This document shows, in pieces, positions 1 to 9,440 of a DNA stretch of 64,000 nt (positions are counted from its first letter, which is position 1; every line of letters starts with the position of its first letter). The notes under the pieces were generated by a model. The model was not told where the DNA came from. It did not search any database and saw only the letters and a program-made list of their open reading frames with translations. Position numbers and translations under genes: made by a program. The stretch comes from Pycnopodia helianthoides (Eukaryota; Echinodermata; Asteroidea; Forcipulatida; Asteriidae): the NCBI GenBank assembly GCA_032158295.1, contig CM063258.1, positions 8,140,583 through 8,204,582 of the forward strand, given 5' to 3'.

Positions 1-654
1 CGTCTGATATCACACTCCGGTTCGAGCATCTGATTGGAGGATTAGCGCGTACTGGAAGATAAAGTCCCAAATTCTTAATGACATTCAACAGAGTAGTTGT
101 CAAATCTTCTTTACACTAAATACAACTAAACATTTCTGTTGGTAACCATGTCAAGATCTCAAATTTGTATTCAAGTCAAGGTAGATTCATATTTCGGTGA
201 TGACCCCGAACAGTGTAGTCACAGTCCCTAATAAAATTACAACAAGTGAAACATGTTTTTTTCTTCAAAACAAGTCCAATAAATTTGACTCAAAATGTTT
301 AACTTTTTGTTGTATTCTCTGTACTTGTCTTGCTTAATGTTTTTTTTCATTTGCACAAAAGGCAATCTAGTAAGGTTTTTGGAGACACCATGTACATTAA
401 ACTCTCTCTATAAATTGTGGTGGTTCTGAAAAGAACTAGTGGTTTACACCTCAACGTTTCGATCAGTATGCTCTGACCGTCTTCAGGAGAAAATACTGAA
501 GACAATCAAAGCATAATGATCGAAAAACACACGTCGGTGCTTCTCAGAATCGCTACAACTGATCGAGAGAGTTTTATTTGATCTCCGCAAACCTTACTAG
601 GTTGTCATTCCCACCATGCAAGGTTTTGAATCTGATTTATTTGTACGTATGTAG
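1..654 (+). other. Intron of the dispanin-like gene, holding an inverted-repeat element
   Basis: No exon is visible here. At 366-437 and 533-602 lie imperfect inverted arms (left starts CTAGTAAGGTTTTTGGAGA, right is its diverged complement). Between them, 451-488 on the minus strand, is a CCTGAAGA, hairpin, GAAACG motif that recurs elsewhere in the window. Confidence 0.55.
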
Positions 655-819
655 GTGAGAAACCGCTATAATGCTGGAGACGTGAGTGGGGCAAACGAAG
701 CCTCTGAGGAAGTCAGGAAGTTCTCTATGATTGGTCTCGGCATTGGGATTGCTTGTGCAGTAACCACAGGTCTGGTATTCATCATACTCATGGTCGTATT
801 TAGCGCCAGCGGTTATTGA
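655..819 (+). CDS. Dispanin (CD225/IFITM-like) protein, last coding exon (partial gene)
   Basis: A splice acceptor (tatgtag) ends at 654 and the frame runs 54 codons to TGA at 817-819. The peptide starts VRNRYNAGDVSGANEAS, followed by a polar stretch and a strongly hydrophobic segment (IGLGIGIACAVTTGLVFIIL) near the C-terminus. The pattern basic residues, then GDVxGA, xxAS, and a second transmembrane helix is the C-terminal half of the CD225/dispanin fold, where IFITM proteins read GDVTGAQAYAS. The intron also falls where IFITM genes have theirs, just before this motif, by family knowledge. The first helix and N-terminus must lie left of the window; no earlier exon is visible in 1-640. Members are small two-pass membrane proteins; some (IFITM) alter membrane fusion, others regulate trafficking. 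The exact subfamily cannot be given. It could also be an unrelated single-pass tail, but the combined motif and intron position argue against that. Confidence 0.6.
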   Translation: MRNRYNAGDVSGANEASEEVRKFSMIGLGIGIACAVTTGLVFIILMVVFSASGY

Positions 820-1293
820 AAGAAACACCAAGCATATTCTTGGGACTAATGGTACACAACTCTCTAAACTTGATCACTGTTCAAAGCTAGCTTTGGTTTT
901 TTGGGACTCCATTTTCAGTCACTTTCATTGTTCAGTTGCAAATCCAGTTGTGGGTTGTTTTTTTTTTTTTTTTTTTTTTTTTTTTTGGGGGGGGGGTCAC
1001 TGTAATGAAGTTTCAAAACTTTGTCTAAAAGAAGAATTAGTTAGTCCGAAGAGGGTGGCAGTGTGGAGGTAAGGAATTGATGGGTCAGACCATGGAGGAC
1101 TGGTTCATTCCTCCATGGTCAAACTCTGCATACTTTGATCAATCAAAATGCATTTCTTCATTGTTGTGATTTTGATTGGATTGTGTTTTGAAAATCTAAG
1201 TATTATACTCGATTCCATAATCCTTTTGATACAAGGCTGTCTAAATAGAATATATTTCTTTATTGCATGAAAGTTTTTAAAATTTTTTAAAAG

Positions 1294-1678
1294 TTCTAGG
1301 TCGTTCTTTTCCCACGATGTGAAAGAAAACTGTCGGCTATCTGCTCTCGTTGTTGAAAAACCTATTGTGAAAGAGGAAGTAGCAACCAAAGTTGAACATC
1401 AATTTCAACGTGTTCCTGTTCGCTATGAATTCTCAACATCATTTAATTCAAGTGGCTTCCTGGTCGATTCTAGGTTCGATTCGATTTAAGATTCTAGGTC
1501 GTTCATTTCCCACGATGTGAAAGAAAACTGTCGGCTATCTGCTCTGGTTGCAATGCTAACAAAGTTGTTGAAAAACCTATTGTGAAAGAGGAAGGAACAA
1601 CCAAAGTTGTAACATAAATTGCAACGTGCTCCTGTTCGCTATGAATTCTCAACATCATTCAATCCAAGTGGCTTCCAG
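1294..1678 (+). repeat. Tandem duplication, about 170-190 bp units
   Basis: Copy 1 (1294-1459) and copy 2 (1493-1678) both begin TTCTAGGTCGTTC and share the runs CCCACGATGTGAAAGAAAAC and CTATGAATTCTCAACATCAT. Copy 2 carries a short insertion. The copies differ at scattered bases, so the duplication is not new. It may lie in the 3' UTR of the upstream dispanin gene. Confidence 0.85.
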
Positions 1679-2203
1679 CTAGTTCACAGTTTCCCACAGC
1701 CACCGGTAGGCCTACTTGTAAACCACCGGCTTACTTGTAGCGACTGGAACTACACAGACAGTTTATATGGCTCCAGACTCAAGTCATAGCTGCCATCATT
1801 TGAAAAATTCAATTAGTAACAAAACATTGTGGTGTGTCGCAGTGTTTGTCATGGGGACATTTTGTTTGAAATTTAAATGTTATTCTTTGGAAGGCTTCCC
1901 TTTTTCATGTTGTCTTTGTCTGTGCATTTGATTTACAAGATACCAAGTCTGGTCGACATAAAAGAAAACTCATCACTGTATTTACTACACTAAAATTGTC
2001 TTTTCTGCTCATCTTTTGAAGCCATGAGGAAGGATGAAATTGATAACAAGTTCTGGAAAAATATCTGACTCACAGCTTGACAATCGCGATGTTCTGCTGT
2101 ACTACTACACTAGAACAACACAGAAGCAAACTCATGGTGTGCTGAATAGCAAGTTTGTGCACTTTTTTTCATTCAGTTTTATCACATCCATGCCAAACAT
2201 CAG

Positions 2204-2360
2204 AGGCCTGGAATTCCACAGAGGTCACGCAGGCCATGGCCTCTGTTGCCCTGGCCTTGGCCTTGGTGCGCCTTCAGAAGTTTCCCATGGACTTTCCAAT
2301 GGATGTGCCCTTTGCAAAATGAAGCTGACCTTGCCCTCCCAAATATGAAAGTTCAGACCT
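2204..2360 (+). mobile_element. hAT-like MITE, AGGCCTGGAATT family
   Basis: The left end is AGGCCTGGAATTCCACAGAG and the right end approximates the complement (GAAAGTTCAGACCT). Internal phrases 'CCTTGGCCTTGGTGC' and 'TTTGCAAAATGAA' recur in related copies at 19511, 24201 and 42831. The target duplication is degraded at this copy; the family is best judged from the copy at 42831. Confidence 0.7.
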
Positions 2361-2494
2361 ACATCTCAAGCTGTTTTCCTTCCTGCAAAACATTGACATT
2401 AACATTACCCCAGGTAGATCTGTCCTGACATCAGTTCTATTTAAATTCCTTTTTCAAATAATAAACCACAAGGGAAACTGACTTGGTACATTTT

Positions 2495-2711
2495 TTAAAT
2501 GATTTTGGGTTGAACAAAGAAAAATTGACTAGAGCGGGATTTGAACCAACGACCTCCGGTTTTACGTGCCGGCGCTCTACCAACTGAGCTATCTAGCCCT
2601 ATGTTGGCGGTCTCCCTATTTTGTCAATATCTTTGTTCGGGGGGTGCCAGAGGTCGTTGGTTCAAATCCCGCTCTAGTCAATTTTTCTTTGTTCAACCCG
2701 AAATCATTTAA
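2495..2711 (-). repeat. tRNA-like element flanked by long inverted arms
   Basis: Read on the minus strand, about 2524-2598 gives an acceptor-like stem (GGCTAGA against TCTAGTC), a good D-arm (GCTC AGTTGGTA GAGC) and a B-box (GGTTCAAATCC). The T stem has a mismatch and the anticodon arm (CCGGC..ACCGG) is imperfect, with a loop lacking U33, so the isotype (Thr-CGT-like or Tyr-GTA-like) is unclear. The 3' part plus its flank is repeated in opposite orientation: left arm 2495-2556, right arm 2650-2711, nearly identical. The same flank plus B-box occurs at 48775-48880, so this is a dispersed tRNA-derived repeat rather than a single functional tRNA gene. Confidence 0.65.
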
Positions 2712-3458
2712 ATTCCTTTGCGACAGTTTTGTTTCACTCACAGGAAGTTCTGTAAAATTTCTTTATGACAATGAAGGAAACCTTAACATATTGACCTCGG
2801 AAAGAGCTTACGAGACTCGTGAAACAACAAGCTCACCCGTTTGTAATTCATTGAAAAGGGCAAGAGCAAAGCGCTGGATTTGTGAAAGTAAAATGCAGTA
2901 GAAAAAAGACAATTTGAAAAAATAAGCATTTTCGAAGGCGGAGTTTGATATAGGACGTAGACACGCTATATTTTCAGTATACCACAAACTTAATACACAG
3001 ATTAACGTATTCTTATAATTAATCAATTGTGTGTATATTTAGGTTAAAATAGCGCAATAAGCGGAGTTAGAACAGCCCAATATGTAGGGTGTACTATGTA
3101 CGCAGGGTTGACCAGTTAGAATCGAGGATTCAAGTTTGCTTGAGTTAGATAATGTGCCTTAATTACATATGGGTAGAACTCTGACCATCGTAGTAACGAA
3201 TGTAGTCAATAGAGATTGTACATCATTGGTAGTGATCAGAACTATTTTAATTGCCGTTGAGTGCCCACAGGAACAATCTTTTATGCCTAGAAGAAGTGCC
3301 TGACTTTTGAGAGAGATGCTCCCTATTAAAGTGGTACTTACTGTACTTGCTTGACATGTTGTAAATTTGAGGACAAAGGAAAGAACACAGTCTTTTTTTA
3401 CAATAAAATGTGCCCAGATGAATTTTTGGTGTTTGTCCACCCGGTGTATCAACCCTGC

Positions 3459-3745
3459 AAATTCAGTGGTCGGGTTGGCATAGTGGTATCTCTCCTCGCC
3501 TTCCACCTCTATTGGACACTGGTTTGATCCCCTCCAGGGCACAATGTGGGTTGGGTTTTTCAGTCCCTACCTGATTGCGTGGGTTTTTCCCCGGAATAAT
3601 TCTCTTGGGTTTTCCTCCCACATCTAAAACTGACACTTCCTTCTTTATCTTCTTCTCTCCATGGGGTTCTTTTCTGAAAGTCCTTGGATTCACATCCAGA
3701 ATTAATCTGAGAAATGAAATGAAAATAAAAAAATCCAGGACTTCT
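3459..3745 (+). mobile_element. SINE with tRNA-like head (GGTTGGCATAGTGGTA family)
   Basis: An A-box-like TGGCATAGTGGTA and a B-box-like GGTTTGATCC sit 40-50 bp apart, followed by a shared body (GCGTGGGTTTTTCCC, CCATGGGGTTCTT) and an A-rich tail near 3740. An inverted copy with the same head, body and tail lies at 43186-43463, and a fragment at about 11330-11440. Confidence 0.7.
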
Positions 3746-5203
3746 TCGTTCTCTCGTTACATTTTATGGACTTAAAGGAAGGGTCAAACTCTGGTAATGA
3801 CCCAGAATTGTTGTTGTTGTAATTTCTATCCGAAAGCTTACTTGTTAAAAGATTGTAACGTTAGTAAGCATCCTGCGAAATGTTCTTTGTCTGAAAGATA
3901 AGAAATACATAAAAACATTTGAATCTGAGAAATGATTCATGCATGAGTTAATTCTCAGATTTCTGAGGGTTGGTGTCCGTTCAAGAATGCTGCGGCCAGA
4001 GATGCAGTTGGTACCCACTGTCACCTCGCTAATCGTGGATGGATTTAAAATACAGTGACAGTTTTTTGCCGTTTTCTCAACAAGTAGGCACTGTATCCAG
4101 CTGAAAACCTTCACATGTGACTGTTATTGTATTTTTCTTGATAATTTTGCCAACAAATCAGCATAACGTTGACAAAAGCAATCTGTGACCTAACCTTTAA
4201 GCGACATCCCCATTGGTTTTGTACACAAAAGCAACGCGAGGGCATCTTCACTCCGTTAAAACACTTAGGTCCCTTTTGTTGAAATCCTATGCTTCAACGG
4301 GCAGACACTTCCACCAACACAACAAATGAAATAAACAAACTTTTCGTGAAAGTTGTCTTTTTTGCATCCTTTCTTTTATCACATACAAAAATAGCAATAT
4401 TTCACCTACATTACCATTGGTGTACTTGTCTTTTAAAAGGAGATAATCTTTAAAACTGTTAGAACTATTTCTGTATTGTTTCATTTTATTATTGTATTTA
4501 GTACTTTTTCGATAAAGTTTTGAGTTGTATAAATCCTTTTTCTTCAAAATGTACTCAATAAATAAGTTCCATGGAACTAATAGATATGTTTTTTGCCCAC
4601 CAAGTTTAATTACTTAGCATTAATTTTTGATTAACAGATCTTTGTAATTGGGTCCAGGAGAAAAATACTTCAAACTACATATGTACGATGCTTGAATTGT
4701 GTCAAAAATGTAATAGACACAATCAACGACGGAGTCATGTGACTCAACAGTAGCACTTGGAAACAGCCACGCTTCTCCATGCACATTGAGCGTTGCTTGT
4801 GTGGTTTTCATATTTACATTGTAGGTCCTATACAAACTATGAGTCACGTGACTGCGGTCGGCAATTGTGTTTATTAGGAATCATCCTTGTCACGATGCAA
4901 CTTATTTTCAAGTATGCATGTATGTGTGCATAACTTCACAGTACTGGTTTGAGTTTGCTCTTTTGCCCTAATAGATTTGTACTTGCCCTGAATTTTCAAT
5001 AGATAAGTATATTTTTGTATCGCTTTAAACTTAGCTATCTTACAATCTATTTTCTTTTTCTACAATTAAAAATCTGCACAACTAAAATAAAATTTACCCA
5101 AATAATGCTAACTTTTTAGTACCTTATTACTTTGTAATGTGTTTCTTTTGGAATTTGAAATAACTTCTCAGATGAGATTTCGTCTCTAAATTGTAGCATT
5201 TGT

Positions 5204-5590
5204 AGCTGAAGGCCGGCTTTATGGACGCTATGCAAAATTTGGCCCCTTGCACCAACAACGTCACATGCAGTAACTTGTCTCCCACACTCGCCATGTTGGG
5301 ATTCAAACTGCATGTAAAAAACTATGGTACGGTAAGCCTATCAACGCCACATCACCTAAAATGCAATAACGAGGACATCGACTCCACATAAAGCATAACT
5401 AAGATTGTTGGGATGACAATACCAGGCTGGCTTTATGGACGTGGGGCAAAATATTACCCCTTTGCACCAACGCGAAACAAGGTCTCCCACGCTCGCCATT
5501 TATGGGAGTCAAATTGCACGCAAAAACAATGGTAAGCATGTAAATGCCGCATCACCTCAAATGAGACTCGGGGACATTGACTTCCAATAG
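5204..5590 (+). repeat. Diverged tandem pair, about 185-bp units
   Basis: 5204-5390 and 5423-5590 share GGCTTTATGGACG, TTGCACCAAC, CTCCCAC, CTCGCCAT and a GCATCACCT-like run in the same order. The copies are substantially diverged. No coding frame is conserved between them. Confidence 0.6.
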
Positions 5591-5830
5591 ACCGTATTGA
5601 ATAACCCCTTTGTTGCCATGAAAGTCGCCATCTTGTATGGCATACCGTATGCGCGTCTAAACGCGTACATCAATGAAGTACGCAGCGCACAGCGTTCCCG
5701 GTTTGATTTCTATGGCACACGTACGCGCACGTACACGCACACGTACACGCACACGTACACGCACACGCTCACAGACGCCATGTTGTAGGGCAGGTTTTTG
5801 AATGGTGACGTCATATTCAATACGGTCTAT
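5587..5830 (+). mobile_element. MITE with 17-bp terminal inverted repeats, TA-type ends
   Basis: The left end ATAGACCGTATTGAATA is matched by the perfect complement TATTCAATACGGTCTAT at 5814-5830. The 244-bp interval contains an alternating purine-pyrimidine microsatellite (ACGCACACGTACACGC-type, about 5718-5770). The TA at each end would fit a Tc1/mariner-type target duplication. No transposase frame is present. Confidence 0.75.
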
Positions 5831-6389
5831 AAAGGACAACTAATATTATTGTGATGCCGTCCAAAATAATGGCTACCTTCCTGATCCCCCAAAATATCTG
5901 TGTCTCTTTTACTTTGCAATAATTGCCACATGTCATAGACCGTGTAGACACGACTACATTGTACATAAAAACAGGAGAAAACAAAAAAGTAAACCAAGTA
6001 GTACTAAATATTCTTCATTGGAAAATTACACATTGTTCATTCAGTTTTAGTTTAGGCACTTCACAGTGCAAGTTTAATCTACCTGTAGATCCTGGCACTT
6101 TGGATGCAGTTCTCAACCTGCTTGTAGTTTAAGTGCATAGCGATCATTTTAGAACAACAAATTATTTGACTTGATAACAATAATTTGCTAAGCAATAAGC
6201 AAGAAACACGACATGTTGGTTGGTAACTTCGGGTTCGTGACAGTTTCTGGACTGTAAAAATAACTTTTGTGGATTACCCGTTGGAGACATAAGTAAAGGA
6301 TATTTGTAAATGTGTATTAAACCTCTTGCTGTCTGACCATTCAATACCATTCACTGTGGTTTTGAATGATAGATAAACTATGCCAGCCT

Positions 6390-7120
6390 GCAATATGATA
6401 CCATGAGGGAATGCATGTACACAGTACACAGTTAGTTCTGTGCACAGTTGTGCAACCGTACACAACCTTGGCAGTTGAATGGTTTCAAATGGTTGGTCAA
6501 CTCACTGGAAAATGTAGGAGGGTTAAGGGATTGTTCACTTTTTTTGTAATTGTCAAAGAATAGTTATCCTCACTTGGGGTATCCCAACTTATGAAAAAAA
6601 AATAACACACTCGTGAAAATTTGGGTCAATTGGTCATTGAAGTTGCAAGAAAATAACGAAAGAAAAACTCCTTGATGCAAAGAATTATGTCCTTTCAGAT
6701 GCCTTAGAGATTACATCATGCCTGAAGCTTTTATCAGATTAAAATGTTTAGGGTGCAATATGATACCATGAGGGAATGCATGTACACAGTACACAGTTAG
6801 TTCTGTGCACAGTTGTGCAACCGTACACAACCTTGGCAGTTGAATGGTTTCAAATGGTTGGTCAACTCACTGGAAAATGTAGGAGGGTTAAAGGGATTGT
6901 TCACTTTTTTGTAATTGTCAAAGAATAGTATCCTCACTTGGGGTATCCCAACTTATGAAAAAAAAATAACACACTCGTGAAAATTTGGGCTCAATTGGTC
7001 ATTGAAGTTGCAAGAAAATAACGAAAGAAAAAACTCCTTTGATGCAAAGAATTATGTCCTTTCAGATGCCTTAGAGATTACATCATGCCTGAAGCTTTTA
7101 TCAGATTAAAATGTTTAGGG
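6390..7120 (+). repeat. 365-bp tandem duplication of a dispersed repeat
   Basis: Copy 1 begins at 6390 and copy 2 at 6755, both with GCAATATGATACCATGAGGG, and both run through the same sequence to AAAATGTTTAGGG with very few differences, mostly single-base indels in A or T runs. The near identity implies a recent duplication. The 5' flank (from about 6320) and the first part occur again, inverted, in a CEP350 intron at 46596-46812. The 3' half resembles the TTAA-ended MITE family at 49166 and 52219. Confidence 0.9.
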
Positions 7121-8279
7121 TGAAAATAACCTCTTTTTCTAAAACTGCACAACTCTAAAGGGGGTCCTTTGAATCAAAGGGGGTCCTTTTTAAACTATGT
7201 TTTATAATATCAACAGCTCTCCAGTGCTCTTTACCAAGTAAGTTGTTATGGTCAATAACTTGTAGAGTAATTGTTCTGCCTTTAAACAGCCTCAACCTAA
7301 AACTGTGGTCACCATAGTATTTAAGCAACAGTTAAGAGATAGGCTGTTCTTCCCTATCCCTTAACTGTTGACTCCATAACCGACGTGTGCTGCAGAAAAT
7401 AAATTTGCAGCCTGGACTTCCGGCGGGCACATTTGTACACAGCTCAATGGAAGAATACAACACATCTTATGTTTTATGGAGATCGCACTGTCCGATTTTC
7501 CTCAACTTTTGATATGAAGAAAGGGGGGGGGGACATCTCAAAAGCTGTACAGCTGTTGCTTTTGTAAATTTTGAATTTATGTGAATATTATGACCCAAAA
7601 TATAAATTTTCCCATTGAGCCTGTGTAGCATCTTGCCCGTCTGGAATAGAATTATAATGTACAAGGTCACCACTCTGTAAACAAATGTAACATGGTCTAT
7701 ACTCAATCGGCATTTATAAATCTCTTACTCCCTTGGCTTTTTGCCTACAGGTGACCTCACCTCAATCCTCCAGTATCCTCCTATGTCACTACACACCAAA
7801 TTGTTTGGGACTCGGACAAGGTTGGATTGCCTGACCCAGTGATAAGCAATTGTTACTTGGAACTACACAGCCCTCGGGCCCTCTGAATCCTCCATTTCGG
7901 CAGAGAGGAAGGATTTGGGTGGGTAAGGGTGTAGCTTTCTCAAAATCCATTATTAAACGTTTTGTTGTTGTTTTTCACAAAAACATGACCAGCCGAGTTT
8001 CCACAGGCTGGTTGCATGGAGATTGGAATGAGTTAATTCTCCCCAAACCATTTCTGTATCATAATATCACAAATGAAACATTAGTTTGAGCGTTGAGCTT
8101 GTGCAAACAAGTTTTGTATGTTTTTTTTCACAGGTTACAATTTAAATACAACATGTATAGATTTTTGATCCGTTACTAAGCAAAAGTTTGTGTATCTTTT
8201 AAAGATTCACAAATTACAAGTCTTGGCTGAAAATGGCAGTTTGAAGAGTGGCAAGCCAGTGCCCATGAGTAAGCAAGTA

Positions 8280-8560
8280 CTTTCCCAACAGCCCAAGAAT
8301 GCGTCCGAATGCGCATGATCGGTGCGCAAAGGATTCTGGGTGAACTCCCGAGTCCAAGCAACACCGGCAACCATCATGGCGTGCTGATTTTGAAGCAATT
8401 GCGGTACACAACTATAAAACCTGGCATAGTAACACGTAAACTACAGCATGGCGTCCATCCTGGCAGCTTGATGTACTCGGTTTCCCAAGATGCATTGGGG
8501 AATATTTTTCAAGATGGCGCTTGTGCATCATGGGCGAATGTCTTCTGCGGTCTTGAATGT
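8280..8560. promoter_or_regulatory. GC-richer patch with YY1-like strings (weak promoter candidate)
   Basis: The interval is richer in CpG than its surroundings. It contains CATCATGGCG, AGCATGGCG and CAAGATGGCGC strings plus a TATAAA-like ACTATAAAAC. CAAGATGGCG is a common YY1-type initiator-proximal motif. No exon or gene can be tied to it, and it may simply be transposon-derived. Confidence 0.15.
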
Positions 8561-8682
8561 CCTTGGTTTTGAATCACACCCCAGGTGCCTCTCATCACGT
8601 ATAAAAAACTGTCCGACATCAGAGTAGGTGATGTAATTCCTAGAAAAGTTTTCTGATTTCAACCAGTAAATCTGTCTAGGGC

Positions 8683-8994
8683 AGGGTTCTACCCACAGTG
8701 GTTGGTGCCGGAAAACCCGCCCAGCACTCAGGATTCCCCAACCACCATTAGCAGAATTTTCTCTGTTTCTGACCACCACACATTTTCAAAATTTTTAAAT
8801 TACACTTGAAATTTCCTTTCAAAGGTTTTCAACGAAATGTAAAATTGGGTATTTACCAGTAAAAATGGTATCCGAAGCCATTAGTTTTGAGTACTTGTTT
8901 GATTTGAATCTATTTATATGATCTACCGATCCATCTCGCAATGGTTTCCAGGGAAACAGTTTTCCACCACTAAAGAAATCCTGGGCAGAACCCT
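8683..8994 (+). mobile_element. hAT-like MITE, AGGGTTCTGCCCA family (copy 1)
   Basis: It begins AGGGTTCTACCCA and ends with the complement TGGGCAGAACCCT. Most of its length matches the copy at 10116-10445, including CGGAAAACCCGCCC. Flanks TCTAGGGC and GCTAAGGT are a plausible decayed 8-bp target duplication. Confidence 0.8.
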
Positions 8995-9132
8995 GCTAAG
9001 GTCAAGTCAAATACTTGTATTCTCTAATCTTGGCACCATTGCTCCTCTACAATTGTAGAGTAAACTCAGTCAGCAGATTGTGCCAGATTGTAGATTGGGT
9101 CTTGAGAAGACGAAGCTAGACAGAGGTTGTTT

Positions 9133-9138
9133 TTTATT
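9133..9138 (-). terminator. Candidate polyadenylation signal of torsin
   Basis: AATAAA on the minus strand, about 31 nt after the torsin stop codon. This would give a very short 3' UTR. Other AATAAA strings further on cannot be excluded. Confidence 0.4.
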
Positions 9139-9168
9139 TCAGTTTGGAGACTTGCTCACACTGGCTTC

Positions 9169-9440
9169 TCACAACTCGTCCTTCATTCGGTATAGAACTC
9201 GGTTAACTTTCTCCACAGTGTTCTTACAGCCTTTAGTTGCATACTGTTCGGTGCCCTTCGGCTGAAACTGTAAATCTTCCATCACTTCGTCTATTATCCG
9301 GTCATGCTCGCGCTCTGGTACAGGTTTTAGTCTGAGAAGAGCTCGAATGCATTCTCGAACATGTCTCTTTTCCAAAGGTAAAAATGGCAAAAAGTGACTC
9401 ACGACATAATGATCTATAAGACGGCTTCTGCGGAAACCAC
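9169..9440 (-). CDS. Torsin exon 5 (C-terminal subdomain, sensor II)
   Basis: The acceptor GTTCCTCAG precedes GGFRRSRLIDHYVVSHFLPF, aligning with the family's LIDxxxxxxFxPFLPLE block. LPLEKRHVRECIRALL follows, then KGCKNTVEKV, the Gly-Cys-Lys sensor II used in redox sensing. TGA at 9169-9171 gives the end YRMKDEL. That KDEL-like last tetrapeptide would fit an ER-lumenal protein, although its role is untested. Confidence 0.95.

Larger units (their letters stand above)
820..9130. other. Convergent intergenic region, repeat-rich, no supported gene
   Basis: Open frames here are short and show no domain or splice support. The interval contains a poly-T/poly-G tract at 958-998, a tandem duplication (1294-1678), three MITE families (2204-2360, 5587-5830, 8683-8994), tRNA-like elements (2495-2711, 3459-3745), a diverged tandem pair (5204-5390 with 5423-5590), a 365-bp tandem duplication (6390-7120) and a GC-richer patch with CAAGATGGCG-like strings (8280-8560). 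The stretch 3750-5200 shows nothing recognisable. Confidence 0.7.

Noticed and set aside
2524..2598. Functional tRNA gene on the minus strand
   Set aside because: Anticodon and T stems have mismatches, U33 is missing and a dispersed copy exists at 48775, so I treat it as a tRNA-derived repeat.
3159..3542. 127-codon minus-strand open frame
   Set aside because: It overlaps the tRNA-like SINE at 3459 and has no domain or splice context.
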